Shown: piece after piece, positions 54,162 to 62,599 of the stretch
Position numbering within the stretch: position 1 is the stretch's first letter
Layout of the letters: each line of letters opens with the position of its first letter
Source: Sphingopyxis panaciterrae
GTDB taxonomy: Bacteria; Pseudomonadota; Alphaproteobacteria; Sphingomonadales; Sphingomonadaceae
NCBI RefSeq assembly: GCF_011762125.1
Contig: NZ_JAASQN010000002.1
Coordinates: 868,001-932,000 of the forward strand
Direction of reading: 5' to 3'
Length of the DNA stretch: 64,000 nucleotides
Made by a program: the position numbers and the translations under genes
Notes under the pieces: model-generated
The model's input: only the letters and a program-made list of their open reading frames with translations
Database searches by the model: none
Told to the model about the DNA's origin: nothing

Positions 54162-55582
54162 TGGCCGACCTGCACGAACTCGCCGCCACGCCCGCCTGGG
54201 CTGCGCTCGCCTATCTCGCTTCGGGCGTTTTGTTCATCCTCGCGTTGCGCGGTCTCTCGAGCCCCGGCACGTCGCGCCAAGGCAACCGCCTTGGCATGAT
54301 CGGCATGTTGGTGGCGGTCGCAACCACATTGGTTCTGCATGGTACGGGGCTGATCCAGATTTCCATTGCGATCGCGATCGGCGGGGGTCTCGGATTCGTG
54401 GCCGCGCGCAAAATCGCGATGACCGATATGCCTCAGCTCGTCGCGGCCTTTCACTCACTGGTAGGGCTCGCCGCAGTGCTCGTCGGGGTCGCCGCCTTCC
54501 TCAATCCTCAGGCGTTCGGCATCCTCGATACGCAAACCGGCCATATCCACAATGTCAGCCGGATCGAGCTCGGACTGGGCGTCGCGATCGGCGCGATCAC
54601 CTTCTCGGGGTCGGTCATCGCCTTTCTCAAGCTCAACGGCAATATGTCGGGCGCACCGATCATGCTACCGGCGCGGCATGTGATTAACCTCGGCACGCTC
54701 GCCGCGATTATTGGCCTCGTCGCCTATTTTGTCACGGACGACAGCCGCTGGGTCTTTTTCACCATCACCGCGCTCAGCTTCGTCATCGGGTTTTTGCTTA
54801 TCATCCCGATCGGCGGAGCGGACATGCCCGTCGTCGTCTCGATGTTGAACAGCTATTCGGGCTGGGCGGCCGCGGCGATGGGCTTCACGCTTCACAACAC
54901 GGCAATGATTATCACCGGCGCGCTGGTGGGCTCGTCGGGCGCCATTCTGAGCTACATCATGTGCAAAGCGATGAACCGCAGCTTCATCTCGGTTATCGCG
55001 GGCGGCTTCGGCGGCGAGGCGCCGGCCGCGGATGGCGGCGAGAGGGTCGAGCGCCCGTGGAAGCGCGGCTCGGCCGACGACGCCGCATTTCTGATGAGCC
55101 AGGCCGAACAGGTCATAATTGTCCCCGGCTACGGCATGGCGGTCAGTCAGGCACAACACGTACTGCGCGAGATGGGTGACCTGCTCAAGGCCGAAGGGGT
55201 GCGCGTCAAATATGCCATTCACCCCGTCGCGGGACGCATGCCCGGCCATATGAACGTGCTGCTTGCCGAGGCGAATGTCTCCTATGATGAGGTTTATGAG
55301 CTGGAAGACATAAATTCGGAATTCTCGCAGACCGACATCGCCTTCGTCATCGGCGCAAATGACGTAACCAATCCGGCCGCCAAGACCGACAAGACCTCGC
55401 CGATTTACGGTATGCCGATCCTCGACGTGGAAAAGGCGAAGACCGTGCTGTTTCTCAAACGTTCAATGGGTGGCGTGGGCTATGCCGGCGTCGACAATGA
55501 TGTCTTCTATATGGACAACACCATGATGCTGCTTGGTGACGCAAAGAAGATGGTGGAGGAAATCGTCAAGTCGATGAAGTGA
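54161..55582 (+). CDS. pntB: NAD(P) transhydrogenase beta subunit
   Basis: A 473-residue subunit: about nine membrane helices (residues ~10-280) with PQLVAAFHSLVGLAA and GGADMPVVVSMLNSYSGWAAAAMGF, then the NADP(H)-binding domain III with VIIVPGYGMAVSQAQ, HPVAGRMPGHMNVLLAEA, GANDVTNPAA and KRSMGGVGYAGVDN. The ATG overlaps the pntAB stop; the longer upstream frame is not coding. In this cluster it probably balances NADH from beta-oxidation against NADPH demand. Confidence 0.96.
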   Translation: MADLHELAATPAWAALAYLASGVLFILALRGLSSPGTSRQGNRLGMIGMLVAVATTLVLHGTGLIQISIAIAIGGGLGFVAARKIAMTDMPQLVAAFHSLVGLAAVLVGVAAFLNPQAFGILDTQTGHIHNVSRIELGLGVAIGAITFSGSVIAFLKLNGNMSGAPIMLPARHVINLGTLAAIIGLVAYFVTDDSRWVFFTITALSFVIGFLLIIPIGGADMPVVVSMLNSYSGWAAAAMGFTLHNTAMIITGALVGSSGAILSYIMCKAMNRSFISVIAGGFGGEAPAADGGERVERPWKRGSADDAAFLMSQAEQVIIVPGYGMAVSQAQHVLREMGDLLKAEGVRVKYAIHPVAGRMPGHMNVLLAEANVSYDEVYELEDINSEFSQTDIAFVIGANDVTNPAAKTDKTSPIYGMPILDVEKAKTVLFLKRSMGGVGYAGVDNDVFYMDNTMMLLGDAKKMVEEIVKSMK

Positions 55583-55799
55583 TTATGGCGGGAATGGCTC
55601 CGGAGGGGCGAGGCACTTAGCGAAAAACCGGAGGACGCCGACGATCATTTGCGTCCCTTTCCGCGCCGAGCATCAAGCTTCGTCAGGGGGCCGGACGGAC
55701 CCCATCAACAAACTGCCAGGGAAATGCCGCGCCGGCGCGCATCACGCGTCCGGCGTAAGGCGCCGGTAAATGTGGCGTTAGCACGAGCGATTCCGTTTC

Positions 55800-56035
55800 G
55801 GCCGCGCGCTCGACGAACAGGCGGCGGGACGTAGCGGCCTCCTGCCGATGTCCCCGGGGCTGAAACCCTCCACGCGGCTATTGCGCGCTTAAATCCGAGA
55901 TCCGCCAGATCGAGGCTCTGGGCAAGGCAATCTACGATGCGAACCACCGCGTTTTCGCAACATGATGGTCGACACAGGCTGGCAGCAAAATTGCCTGTTC
56001 TCTGTCATGCCGCTTGATAAAGCCACCGATCGTTG
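55800..56035 (-). pseudogene. IS1182-type transposase N-terminal remnant
   Basis: Reverse-strand frames read GGFIKRHDREQAILLPACVD and then, after a one-base indel, ENAVVRIVDCLAQSLDLADL and GFKRA. This is the N-terminal region of IS1182-like transposases (GF..G.DR.Q..LLPE..D.....NPVR.ID..V..LDL..LGF). No start codon is intact and later frames decay. The remaining spacer 55583-56198 holds nothing else recognisable. Confidence 0.62.
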
Positions 56036-56198
56036 CGCCCCCGATAACGTCGTTGCCGTCGATCTGCCTTTCAAACCGGCGTCACACCAGCCGCCGATCC
56101 GTTTTGCCGGACGAGTTAATTGACCATGCGCGAAAGCGCCCAGCGCCGGGACATCCGATCATCACGCCGGGTTTCACAAGGCGCCAGTCCGGGCAAAA

Positions 56199-56876
56199 TC
56201 ATGCTCGCGAGACCCAGCCCCTGAACGAAAATCCCGCGTAGAACAGAGCGACATCGGAAAAACCGGCCTCACGTAGAACAGCCTCCTCCTCGTCGGTCGA
56301 AAGGAGCGGCAGGAGTTCGGCCATCCTTGCACCCGACATGCGCGCTTGGGCGAAGTCCGCGCCCGATCCGCTCGCGAAGGCCGCCGATCGCCCCAGCCAT
56401 GCAGAAGCGTCAGCGCCGCCGGGAAAGCTGTGATGCGCGACGATGAGCGGCGCGCCCGGCTTCAGGCGCCGACGGATTTCGCGCAATGTGCGCAGCCGCT
56501 CGTCTTTCGCCAGAAAGTGCAGCGTGAGCAGGCAGCAGGCGCCATCGAACGGCCCCGCCGGAGCGGCATCGATAAATCCCTGAATGAGATCGACGCGAGA
56601 CTGGAGCGGTCCCAGTACATCGCACGCAAGATCGATCATCTCGGCCGACGGATCGACGCCGATGAAGCGCCAAGACGGCTGCGCCTCGGCAAACGCTTTC
56701 AGCTCAAGCCCACCGCCGGCGCCGACGACAAGGATGTCGGCTGTCTCGGGCGCGCATTCGGCCAGCAGGATCATCGCCATGCGATGAATATCGGCGAAGC
56801 CCGGCACCCTGCGCGGCGTATCCTCGATATAGCGGGCCACCATTCCCGGGTCCGTGAAAGGCTGCATCCAGTCCAT
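56199..56876 (-). CDS. SAM-dependent class I methyltransferase
   Basis: A 225-residue methyltransferase. SAM motif I is ILVVGAGGGLELKAFAE, the acidic residue follows in FIGVDPSAEMID, and CCLLTLHFLAKDERLRTLREIRRRLKPGAPLIVAHHS covers motifs III-IV. The ATG at 56876 overlaps the upstream flavoprotein stop by one nt, so the longer frame is discarded. Third gene of an Rrf2-flavoprotein-methyltransferase operon. Substrate unknown; a small molecule is likely from the size. Confidence 0.88.
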   Translation of the reverse strand: MDWMQPFTDPGMVARYIEDTPRRVPGFADIHRMAMILLAECAPETADILVVGAGGGLELKAFAEAQPSWRFIGVDPSAEMIDLACDVLGPLQSRVDLIQGFIDAAPAGPFDGACCLLTLHFLAKDERLRTLREIRRRLKPGAPLIVAHHSFPGGADASAWLGRSAAFASGSGADFAQARMSGARMAELLPLLSTDEEEAVLREAGFSDVALFYAGFSFRGWVSRA

Positions 56877-57769
56877 CAGCCAAACACCAGCGCACGGTGG
56901 ACCGACGTTCCCGCCGTTACTCCATCGGCAACCGCCCAACTCACGCTGTGCGGCGCGCGGGCGATGTCGCCTGCAGCGTACAGGCCCGGCACCGTAGTCA
57001 TCTTGTCGGCGTCGGTCCGGATGATGGGACCCATCGGTCCGTCGTCGATCGCGGCGCCGAGCTGCGCGGCGATCGGACTGGCGAGGGAGGATTGCGGCGC
57101 GACGTACAGCGCCGCCAACGGAATTACGCGGCCATCTTCCAGAGCGAGCGCGGACAAGTCGCTCCCGTCTCCGACCAGGCGCTCGACCTTGCCTGACTCG
57201 ACCGCCACGCCGTGCTTCGCGAGCAGGTCCGCATCGGTCGGTTCAGGTGTCATCCCATTAAGAAACAGCGTCGTCGGCCCCCATTCGGCGACGAGGCAAG
57301 CCTGATGTGCGGACATGGGCGTGCGGGCGAGCACGCCGAGCGGTCGATTGCTAAATTCGAAGCCGTGACAATAGGGACAATGCAGCACCGTCTTTCCCCA
57401 GCGTTCGTACAAGCCGGGGATCGGCTCAAGACCGTCGCGCAGCCCGAAGGCGAGAACCAGCTTGCGGGATGCAATCTGCTCGCCGGTCGACAGCGAGACG
57501 AGAAAGCCGTCGCCAGAAACGCGCGCTTCGGTCGCTTCCCCTGTCAGCAGGGTCGCGCCGGGATAGGCGTCGAGTTGCCCGCGCGCCCGGGCAAGGATGG
57601 ATTGCGGATTGCTGCCATCGGACCCCAGAAAGCCATGCGAGGCCTCGGCGAAGCGATTGCGCGGCTGCCCCGCGTCGATGACGCAGACGCGGCGCCGCGC
57701 CCGCGCAAGGTAGGTGGCGGCGGCGAGCCCGGCGAAGGCGCCTCCGATGATGATGGCGTCATGCTGCAT
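56876..57769 (-). CDS. Thioredoxin reductase-like NAD(P)/FAD oxidoreductase
   Basis: A 297-residue class II pyridine nucleotide-disulfide oxidoreductase: FAD motif [19 protein letters not shown], redox motif HCPYCHGFE (CPYC), and C-terminal [20 protein letters not shown] precedes the ATG at 57769; the longer frame overlaps the Rrf2 gene. Unlike canonical TrxB (CATC), the CPYC motif and shortened NADPH domain place it with TrxB-like proteins of unknown partner, often encoded near Rrf2 regulators. It likely handles thiol or electrophile stress. Confidence 0.9.
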   Translation of the reverse strand: MQHDAIIIGGAFAGLAAATYLARARRRVCVIDAGQPRNRFAEASHGFLGSDGSNPQSILARARGQLDAYPGATLLTGEATEARVSGDGFLVSLSTGEQIASRKLVLAFGLRDGLEPIPGLYERWGKTVLHCPYCHGFEFSNRPLGVLARTPMSAHQACLVAEWGPTTLFLNGMTPEPTDADLLAKHGVAVESGKVERLVGDGSDLSALALEDGRVIPLAALYVAPQSSLASPIAAQLGAAIDDGPMGPIIRTDADKMTTVPGLYAAGDIARAPHSVSWAVADGVTAGTSVHRALVFG

Positions 57770-58223
57770 GGTCAGTCTCCAGTGCGATTGATCCGCCGCG
57801 TTTGGAAAGTCGCGCATGAAAGTCGGCGCTCAGCATGGCGAGGGAGATTTCGCCGAAGCGCCGAAGAAGAAGCATCTCAGCTTCGTCAAACGTCTGGCCG
57901 AGCGCGGCGTTGACCGCTTGCTCGACAAGGCAGCCCGGCTCATCGGTGCGATTGCCGATGGCCAGCAGTTCGGGTCGGCCTAGCGCTTCATAGATGTCGC
58001 GAAGTGTTACCGCGCTGAGATCGCAGGCGATCGTCCAGCCCCCGCCATGGCCTTTTTCGGACTGGACGTACCCCCGGTCGCGAAGACCCGCCATCAGCCG
58101 ACGGATCACCACGGGATTGGTGTTCATCGCGCGCGCCAGCGTATCCGACGTACTCGGACCGGGCTGCTCCGCCATATGCAAAAGGACGTGGAGCACGCCC
58201 GACAATCGGCTATCTCTTCTCAT
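57759..58223 (-). CDS. Rrf2 family transcriptional regulator
   Basis: A 154-residue winged-helix regulator: [20 protein letters not shown], recognition helix [28 protein letters not shown], and the dimer helix. Only one Cys (PGCLVEQAV) is present, so no three-Cys Fe-S site as in IscR; it may sense redox or thiol chemistry with that single Cys, as in NsrR/YwnA-like simple members. The stop overlaps the flavoprotein start by 11 nt. It probably controls its own operon. Confidence 0.9.
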   Translation of the reverse strand: MRRDSRLSGVLHVLLHMAEQPGPSTSDTLARAMNTNPVVIRRLMAGLRDRGYVQSEKGHGGGWTIACDLSAVTLRDIYEALGRPELLAIGNRTDEPGCLVEQAVNAALGQTFDEAEMLLLRRFGEISLAMLSADFHARLSKRGGSIALETDHAA

Positions 58224-58334
58224 GAAACTTCATATGTTGCGAGATGGCTGACTTATCAACCCCTGAGCTAAGAAGTTTTCGCGCAGCCTGATCCGCCAGT
58301 CCCGGCTTGTACCTCCCCGCGGGCCGCACCCGCT

Positions 58335-58830
58335 TCATTCGAAGTTCACGCACCCGCCGGCCACCGTCCCGCCGTCGATGACCAAGTCATGACCATTGAC
58401 GTGAGCTGCGTCCGCGCTGGCAAGAAAAGCCGCCGCTTTGGCGACATCCAGGGCATTCCAGCGACGTGGCGGGGCATCTCAGAGGCCAACTTCGCCGTAA
58501 GCTTCCGCAACTTGCCCTCGGCATGCGCCGGGTCTAGCTGCGACGCCGCCTGAGAGCCGCCGAAGAAGATCGGCGTCGCAATCGCGCCTGGCGCAATCGA
58601 ATTGACTGTGACCCCTTGTCGACCAAGCTCGACAGCGGCCAGTCTGGTCGCATGCGCCACGGCCGCCTTGGCGATGTCGTAAAGATATTCGCCCATGTGC
58701 GTGTGCGTGCGCAGACCGGCTACGCTCGTCGTGTTGATGACCCGTCCGAAGCGCTGCGAGCGCAATGCTTTAGGGCCCGCGCCAAGCGCAGGATCGGTCG
58801 CGTACCGTCCACCGCCCCGCCGCCGCGACA
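58335..58830 (-). pseudogene. SDR pseudogene (truncated and frameshifted)
   Basis: The readable part starts around LRSQRFGRVINTTSVAG and includes active-site YDIAK and VNSIAPGAIATPIFFGG, then after GMP the frame shifts; the other frame continues LDVAKAAAFLASADAAHVNG and DLVIDGG to a stop at 58335-58337. The whole N-terminal cofactor half is missing. Two lesions make function unlikely. Confidence 0.8.
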
Positions 58831-59094
58831 CGCGCGTGTGCCTTCGTCGATGTTCGGTGGGCATCGGGCGGGATTCTTTGGTATCCTTTCACCTCCCGCA
58901 GCCTAGTGCAGACGATATGCCAATAGCACGGGAAGAACGCATATATAGCGAGGGCTGATGGGTGCTGGCCGGGACGATCCGTCGCAAGGGGCCGGTATAT
59001 CATCGATACCGGCTCACCGATAACGCTGTCCGATCCCAGCGATACGACGCAGGCGAGCTACAAGCATTGCGATAATGAAGCAATTTGGGCGCGG

Positions 59095-59661
59095 CTATCG
59101 GCGCGCCGGGCTCGATATGGCGATCAATGCCTCGTGCGCTTCCCCAAAATGATCGACCAGCGGCACGGACGGGTCTTGCTTCCACGCCTGCAGGCCATGT
59201 GCGGTAACCGCCATCGCCGTGGCAGCGACAAGGTTCGCGGTGCCCGGCTCGATGTCACGACGTTGAAGCGCTTCGGATATTGCCAGCGTGATTGCGGCGG
59301 CCTTTGCGAGCTGGCGCTCCTGTAGCGCCGGGGTGCGCGAAATTACGGCATGCGCCGGTTCGGCAAATTTCAGATTCTCCTCGAACATGGGCGCGAGCGA
59401 CTGGAAGGCCCATATCACTGCTTCGAGCGCGCCGAGATCCGGCGCGGCCTCCGAAATCTTGACGTCCAGTCTCTCCGCCAGTTCGTTTTCATTGAACAAG
59501 ACTTCCCGCTTGTCGGGGAAATGGCGGAAAAAAGTGCGCTCGGTAACCCCTGCCCGTGCGGCAATCTCGGCAGCCGTGGTGACGTCATAGCCCTTCTCGT
59601 AAAACAGCGCGAGCGCCGCCTCCCGCATGCGGCGACGCACATCGCCCCGATCTTTTGGCAC
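59095..59661 (-). CDS. TetR family transcriptional regulator
   Basis: About 188 residues from a GTG preceded by TAGGAGTGG at good spacing. The longest frame starts at 59694, but that ATG lies inside a strong palindrome. The HTH is RRRMREAALALFYEKGYDVTTAAEIAARAGVTERTFFRHFPDKREVLF, followed by a TetR C-terminal domain with LVAATAMAVTAHGL. It is divergent from the quinone oxidoreductase at 59771, with the operator between them. Likely a repressor of itself and the neighbour, responding to a quinone or electrophile. Confidence 0.9.
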   Translation of the reverse strand: MPKDRGDVRRRMREAALALFYEKGYDVTTAAEIAARAGVTERTFFRHFPDKREVLFNENELAERLDVKISEAAPDLGALEAVIWAFQSLAPMFEENLKFAEPAHAVISRTPALQERQLAKAAAITLAISEALQRRDIEPGTANLVAATAMAVTAHGLQAWKQDPSVPLVDHFGEAHEALIAISSPARR

Positions 59662-59682
59662 AGTCCGACCACTCCTATTGAC

Positions 59683-59714
59683 AGTCACTGACATAAAACG
59701 ATATGTCAGTTACT
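59683..59714 (+). promoter_or_regulatory. Palindromic operator between TetR and quinone oxidoreductase genes
   Basis: AGTCACTGACATA (59683-59695) and TATGTCAGTTACT (59702-59714) form a 13-bp inverted repeat with one mismatch around six nt; the inner 9 bp are perfect. It sits ~22 nt upstream of the preferred TetR start and ~57 nt upstream of the oxidoreductase, the classical TetR layout. Confidence 0.85.
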
Positions 59715-59770
59715 GACTCTACCATGTTCTACCGTCCATACAAGACGGCAGCTCCACACGAGGTGACCTT

Positions 59771-60748
59771 ATGACCGATGCAAATATGAAATCGATCCGC
59801 TTTCATCAGCATGGCGAACCCGCCGACGTGCTGCGGCTGGAGGATGTAAGTGTTCCGTCGCCAGGTCCTGGGCATGTGGCGGTGCGAGTTCATGCCTGCG
59901 GGCTCAATCCGGCCGACTGGGCGATCTGCCGCGGAATGTCATATCGCGGCCTGCCGTGCGGAATAGGGCTCGATGTCTCCGGCGTCGTAACGGCGGTGGG
60001 TCACGGCGTCGATGATGTCGCTGTGGGTGACGAGGTGTTCGGGCCAGCAAACTTCATGGATTACCCGACCGCCGGCGCGTCGGAGTACGCGATCCTGTCC
60101 CACTGGGACGCGCTCCCCACCGGACTGTCACATGTCGATGCAGCAGCGCTCCCGATGGTGATCGAGACCGCCGCCCGTTACCTCGATTGGACGGGTCTTC
60201 GCGCCGGGCAAACCATTCTCGTCAATGGCGCGGGCACCATGGTCGGGTTCGCTGCAGTCCAGATGGCGATTGCCCGCGGCGCGCGCGTCATCGCGACCGC
60301 GGGCAAGACTTTCGCCGACGTTCTGCGGTCCTTCGGCGCGGTGGTTACGCCGCATGGCGAAGGGGTGATCGAGCGGGTGCGGGCGCTTGTCAGCGAGACG
60401 CCCGACATCGTCCTCGATGCGGCGCCGGCCAATTTGCGGCCCGACTTCGTCAGCGCACTTCCCGATCTTGTCGAGATCGCGGGTGGAGATCCGAACCATG
60501 TCATCACCATCGCGGACGCAGAAGGAGCGAAGCGAACGGGCGTGCGAACCGGTGCGGAAAGCATCGCTGCGGAAGGCGGTTTCAAGCTTCGCTGGGACGC
60601 TATCGGAACTTATGGGCAGATGGCCGCCGAGGGATCCTTCTCCATCCCGGTAGCGCAGACATTTGCCCTGGCAGACTGGCGCGAAGCGCTCGGGGTGAGC
60701 TTGGCCGGCGGCGCCCAAGGCAAGCTCATTCTCCTCCCTCGCGGCTGA
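59771..60748 (+). CDS. NADP-dependent quinone oxidoreductase (zeta-crystallin-like MDR)
   Basis: A 325-residue zinc-free medium-chain dehydrogenase: GroES-like N-terminus (VAVRVHACGLNPADWAICRGM), GIGLDVSGVVTAVG, and the NADPH motif LVNGAGTMVGFAAVQMA. The zinc ligands of alcohol dehydrogenases are absent, as expected for QOR. GAGGTGACC precedes the ATG. It is divergent from the TetR regulator with a shared operator. It reduces quinones or enones; the physiological substrate is unknown. Confidence 0.92.
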   Translation: MTDANMKSIRFHQHGEPADVLRLEDVSVPSPGPGHVAVRVHACGLNPADWAICRGMSYRGLPCGIGLDVSGVVTAVGHGVDDVAVGDEVFGPANFMDYPTAGASEYAILSHWDALPTGLSHVDAAALPMVIETAARYLDWTGLRAGQTILVNGAGTMVGFAAVQMAIARGARVIATAGKTFADVLRSFGAVVTPHGEGVIERVRALVSETPDIVLDAAPANLRPDFVSALPDLVEIAGGDPNHVITIADAEGAKRTGVRTGAESIAAEGGFKLRWDAIGTYGQMAAEGSFSIPVAQTFALADWREALGVSLAGGAQGKLILLPRG

Positions 60749-60803
60749 CAATTACCTCAAAGCTCTTGCCGCGGAGCGCGCCTCATGCGGGTGCGACCGC
60801 GCC

Positions 60804-62267
60804 TTGCGAATAACCGGAAACTCATCGGACCAGACGGGGCGCGTGGTGGCAGCAAAATCTCATAACATGTTGCTCGAAGGACCGATCGGGACCGCGCTGA
60901 TGCGGCTTACTGTCCCTATTGTCGCCGGAAACCTGTTGCAGACGGGATATCAGCTGACGGACGCTTTCTGGGTTGGACGGCTTGGTGCCTCGTCGGTGGC
61001 CGCCGTGACGGTCAGTTTCCCCGTGACTTTTCTCGTCATCGCCCTCGGATCAGGCCTCGCGATGGCAGGGGCGGTATTGATCGCACAATATGCCGGAGCC
61101 GGCCGACAAGACATGGTTGACCATGTCGCCGGCCAGACGATGATGATGGTTCTTCTCACCTTCATCCTGCTCGGCGCCGCTGGATATCTGCTCGCGCCGC
61201 AAATCCTGACGGCTCTTGATGTCGCCGGGGATGTTCGCGCGGGCGCGCTCGATTTCATGCGGGTCTCTTTTGCCGGCATCGCCTTCATATTCTGCTACAC
61301 CATGTTCCAGGCGCTTTTGCGCGGGGTCGGCCAAACCGGGCTACCGCTTCTGATCATGCTCGCCACCGTATTGCTGAACTTCATTCTCGACCCACTCTTC
61401 ATCTTCGGATGGGGACCGATACCGGCCAGCGGGGTTGTCGGTGCCGCCATCGCGACGCTGATTACGCAGGCTCTCGCCTCGGTCGTCGGGATCGCCATCC
61501 TTCTCCGGGGGAGACACGGCATTCACCTCAAACTCAGGAATCTGCGCCCCGATATGGCTTATATTCGTAGAGCCTTCCTGCTCGGGTTTCCGGGATCGAT
61601 CGATCTTTCGACACGCGCGCTCGGTCTCATGGCGATGTCGTTTCTGGTTGTACGCTTCGGAACACTACCGACGGCGGCTTATGGCGTGGGCTCGACGATC
61701 ATGCAGATCGTAACCATTCCCGCCGCCGGACTGTCGATGGCACTGACCACTCTCGTCGGCCAGAATCTTGGAGCCGGCAACACCGAACGCGCGGACAAGA
61801 TAGCGCGGCTCGGTATCCTCTACGGCTTCGCGGCGCTCTCGCTATTTGGCATCGTCGCATTCGCAGCTGCCCCGGCGATAATCGCCTTCTTCGTTCCATC
61901 CGATCGGCAAGTCATCGGCGGCGGCAGCGACTTTCTTCGGATAATGGCACTGACATGGGGCGGGATTGGCGTTCAATATTGTATCGTCGCGGTGCTTCGC
62001 GCTTCGGGACGAATGGGCCACGCGCTCGCCATAGCGCTCGTATCGCAATGGGTGATCCAGTTCCCGCTCGCATATTTCCTGTCAGTCCGGTGGGGCCTGG
62101 GCGCCGTGGGCATCTGGTGGTCTTTCCCCGCCAGCAATGTCGCTACCGCCCTGCTCGCCATCGCATGGTATCGGCGCGGAAGCTGGAAGCATGGTCATCT
62201 TGTCCTTGACCCACATCCGCAGACTGACGCCGCCGCGCCTACCCGGATCCCGGGGCTTCGAGACTGA
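60804..62267 (+). CDS. MATE family efflux transporter
   Basis: A 487-residue protein with 12 membrane helices: LLEGPIGTALMRLTVPIVAGNLLQTGYQLTDAFWVGRLG is the typical MATE N-terminus, and the two halves each carry the VAGNLLQ/PAAGLSMALTTLVGQNLGAG type motifs. The start is uncertain: a TTG at 60804, two GTG at 60843/60846 and an ATG at 60867 are in frame, none with a strong ribosome site. It follows the quinone oxidoreductase by 55 nt and may share its TetR control. Na+- or H+-driven export of cationic compounds is the family role. Confidence 0.92.
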   Translation: MRITGNSSDQTGRVVAAKSHNMLLEGPIGTALMRLTVPIVAGNLLQTGYQLTDAFWVGRLGASSVAAVTVSFPVTFLVIALGSGLAMAGAVLIAQYAGAGRQDMVDHVAGQTMMMVLLTFILLGAAGYLLAPQILTALDVAGDVRAGALDFMRVSFAGIAFIFCYTMFQALLRGVGQTGLPLLIMLATVLLNFILDPLFIFGWGPIPASGVVGAAIATLITQALASVVGIAILLRGRHGIHLKLRNLRPDMAYIRRAFLLGFPGSIDLSTRALGLMAMSFLVVRFGTLPTAAYGVGSTIMQIVTIPAAGLSMALTTLVGQNLGAGNTERADKIARLGILYGFAALSLFGIVAFAAAPAIIAFFVPSDRQVIGGGSDFLRIMALTWGGIGVQYCIVAVLRASGRMGHALAIALVSQWVIQFPLAYFLSVRWGLGAVGIWWSFPASNVATALLAIAWYRRGSWKHGHLVLDPHPQTDAAAPTRIPGLRD

Positions 62268-62384
62268 GCAGCATGTCAGCGTTCTCAAGACCGAACCGAC
62301 GCGGACCCAGCCTATGATCCGACCTCGTCGCAATATTTCCGGGACGGTGCGCAGAGCAAACTCAAAAGTCTTGCGGTTTCCCCG

Positions 62385-62595
62385 CATCCCCAGTGCCTCT
62401 GCGTTTTCCAAGAAATCAGCCTACCACTGCATCATGGGCCGGCGATGCGCGAGGTAGCGAGCGGAATTATATACGCCCCGCACGCCCTGCGGCTGGTGCG
62501 CCAGCTGCATCTCGATCCAGTCGGGCTCGAACAGGCCGGTTTCGTTCAGCACTGTGGCCTGTTCCCGATTGTATGAAAGCGCCAAAACGGCAGGC
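62385..62595 (-). pseudogene. Tyrosine integrase (P4-type) C-terminal remnant
   Basis: Reverse-strand translation gives LNETGLFEPDWIEMQLAHQP, then VRGVYNSARYLAHRRPMMQW, a TAG (62421-62423), and in the same frame ADFLENAEALG. This matches the C-terminus of P4/phage-type integrases, including the catalytic Tyr region. The TAG replaces the second Trp of MMQWWAD. The N-terminal and core domains are missing, cut off next to the aminotransferase stop. It marks a past island integration. The rest of 62268-62599 has no gene. Confidence 0.85.
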
Positions 62596-62599
62596 TGTA

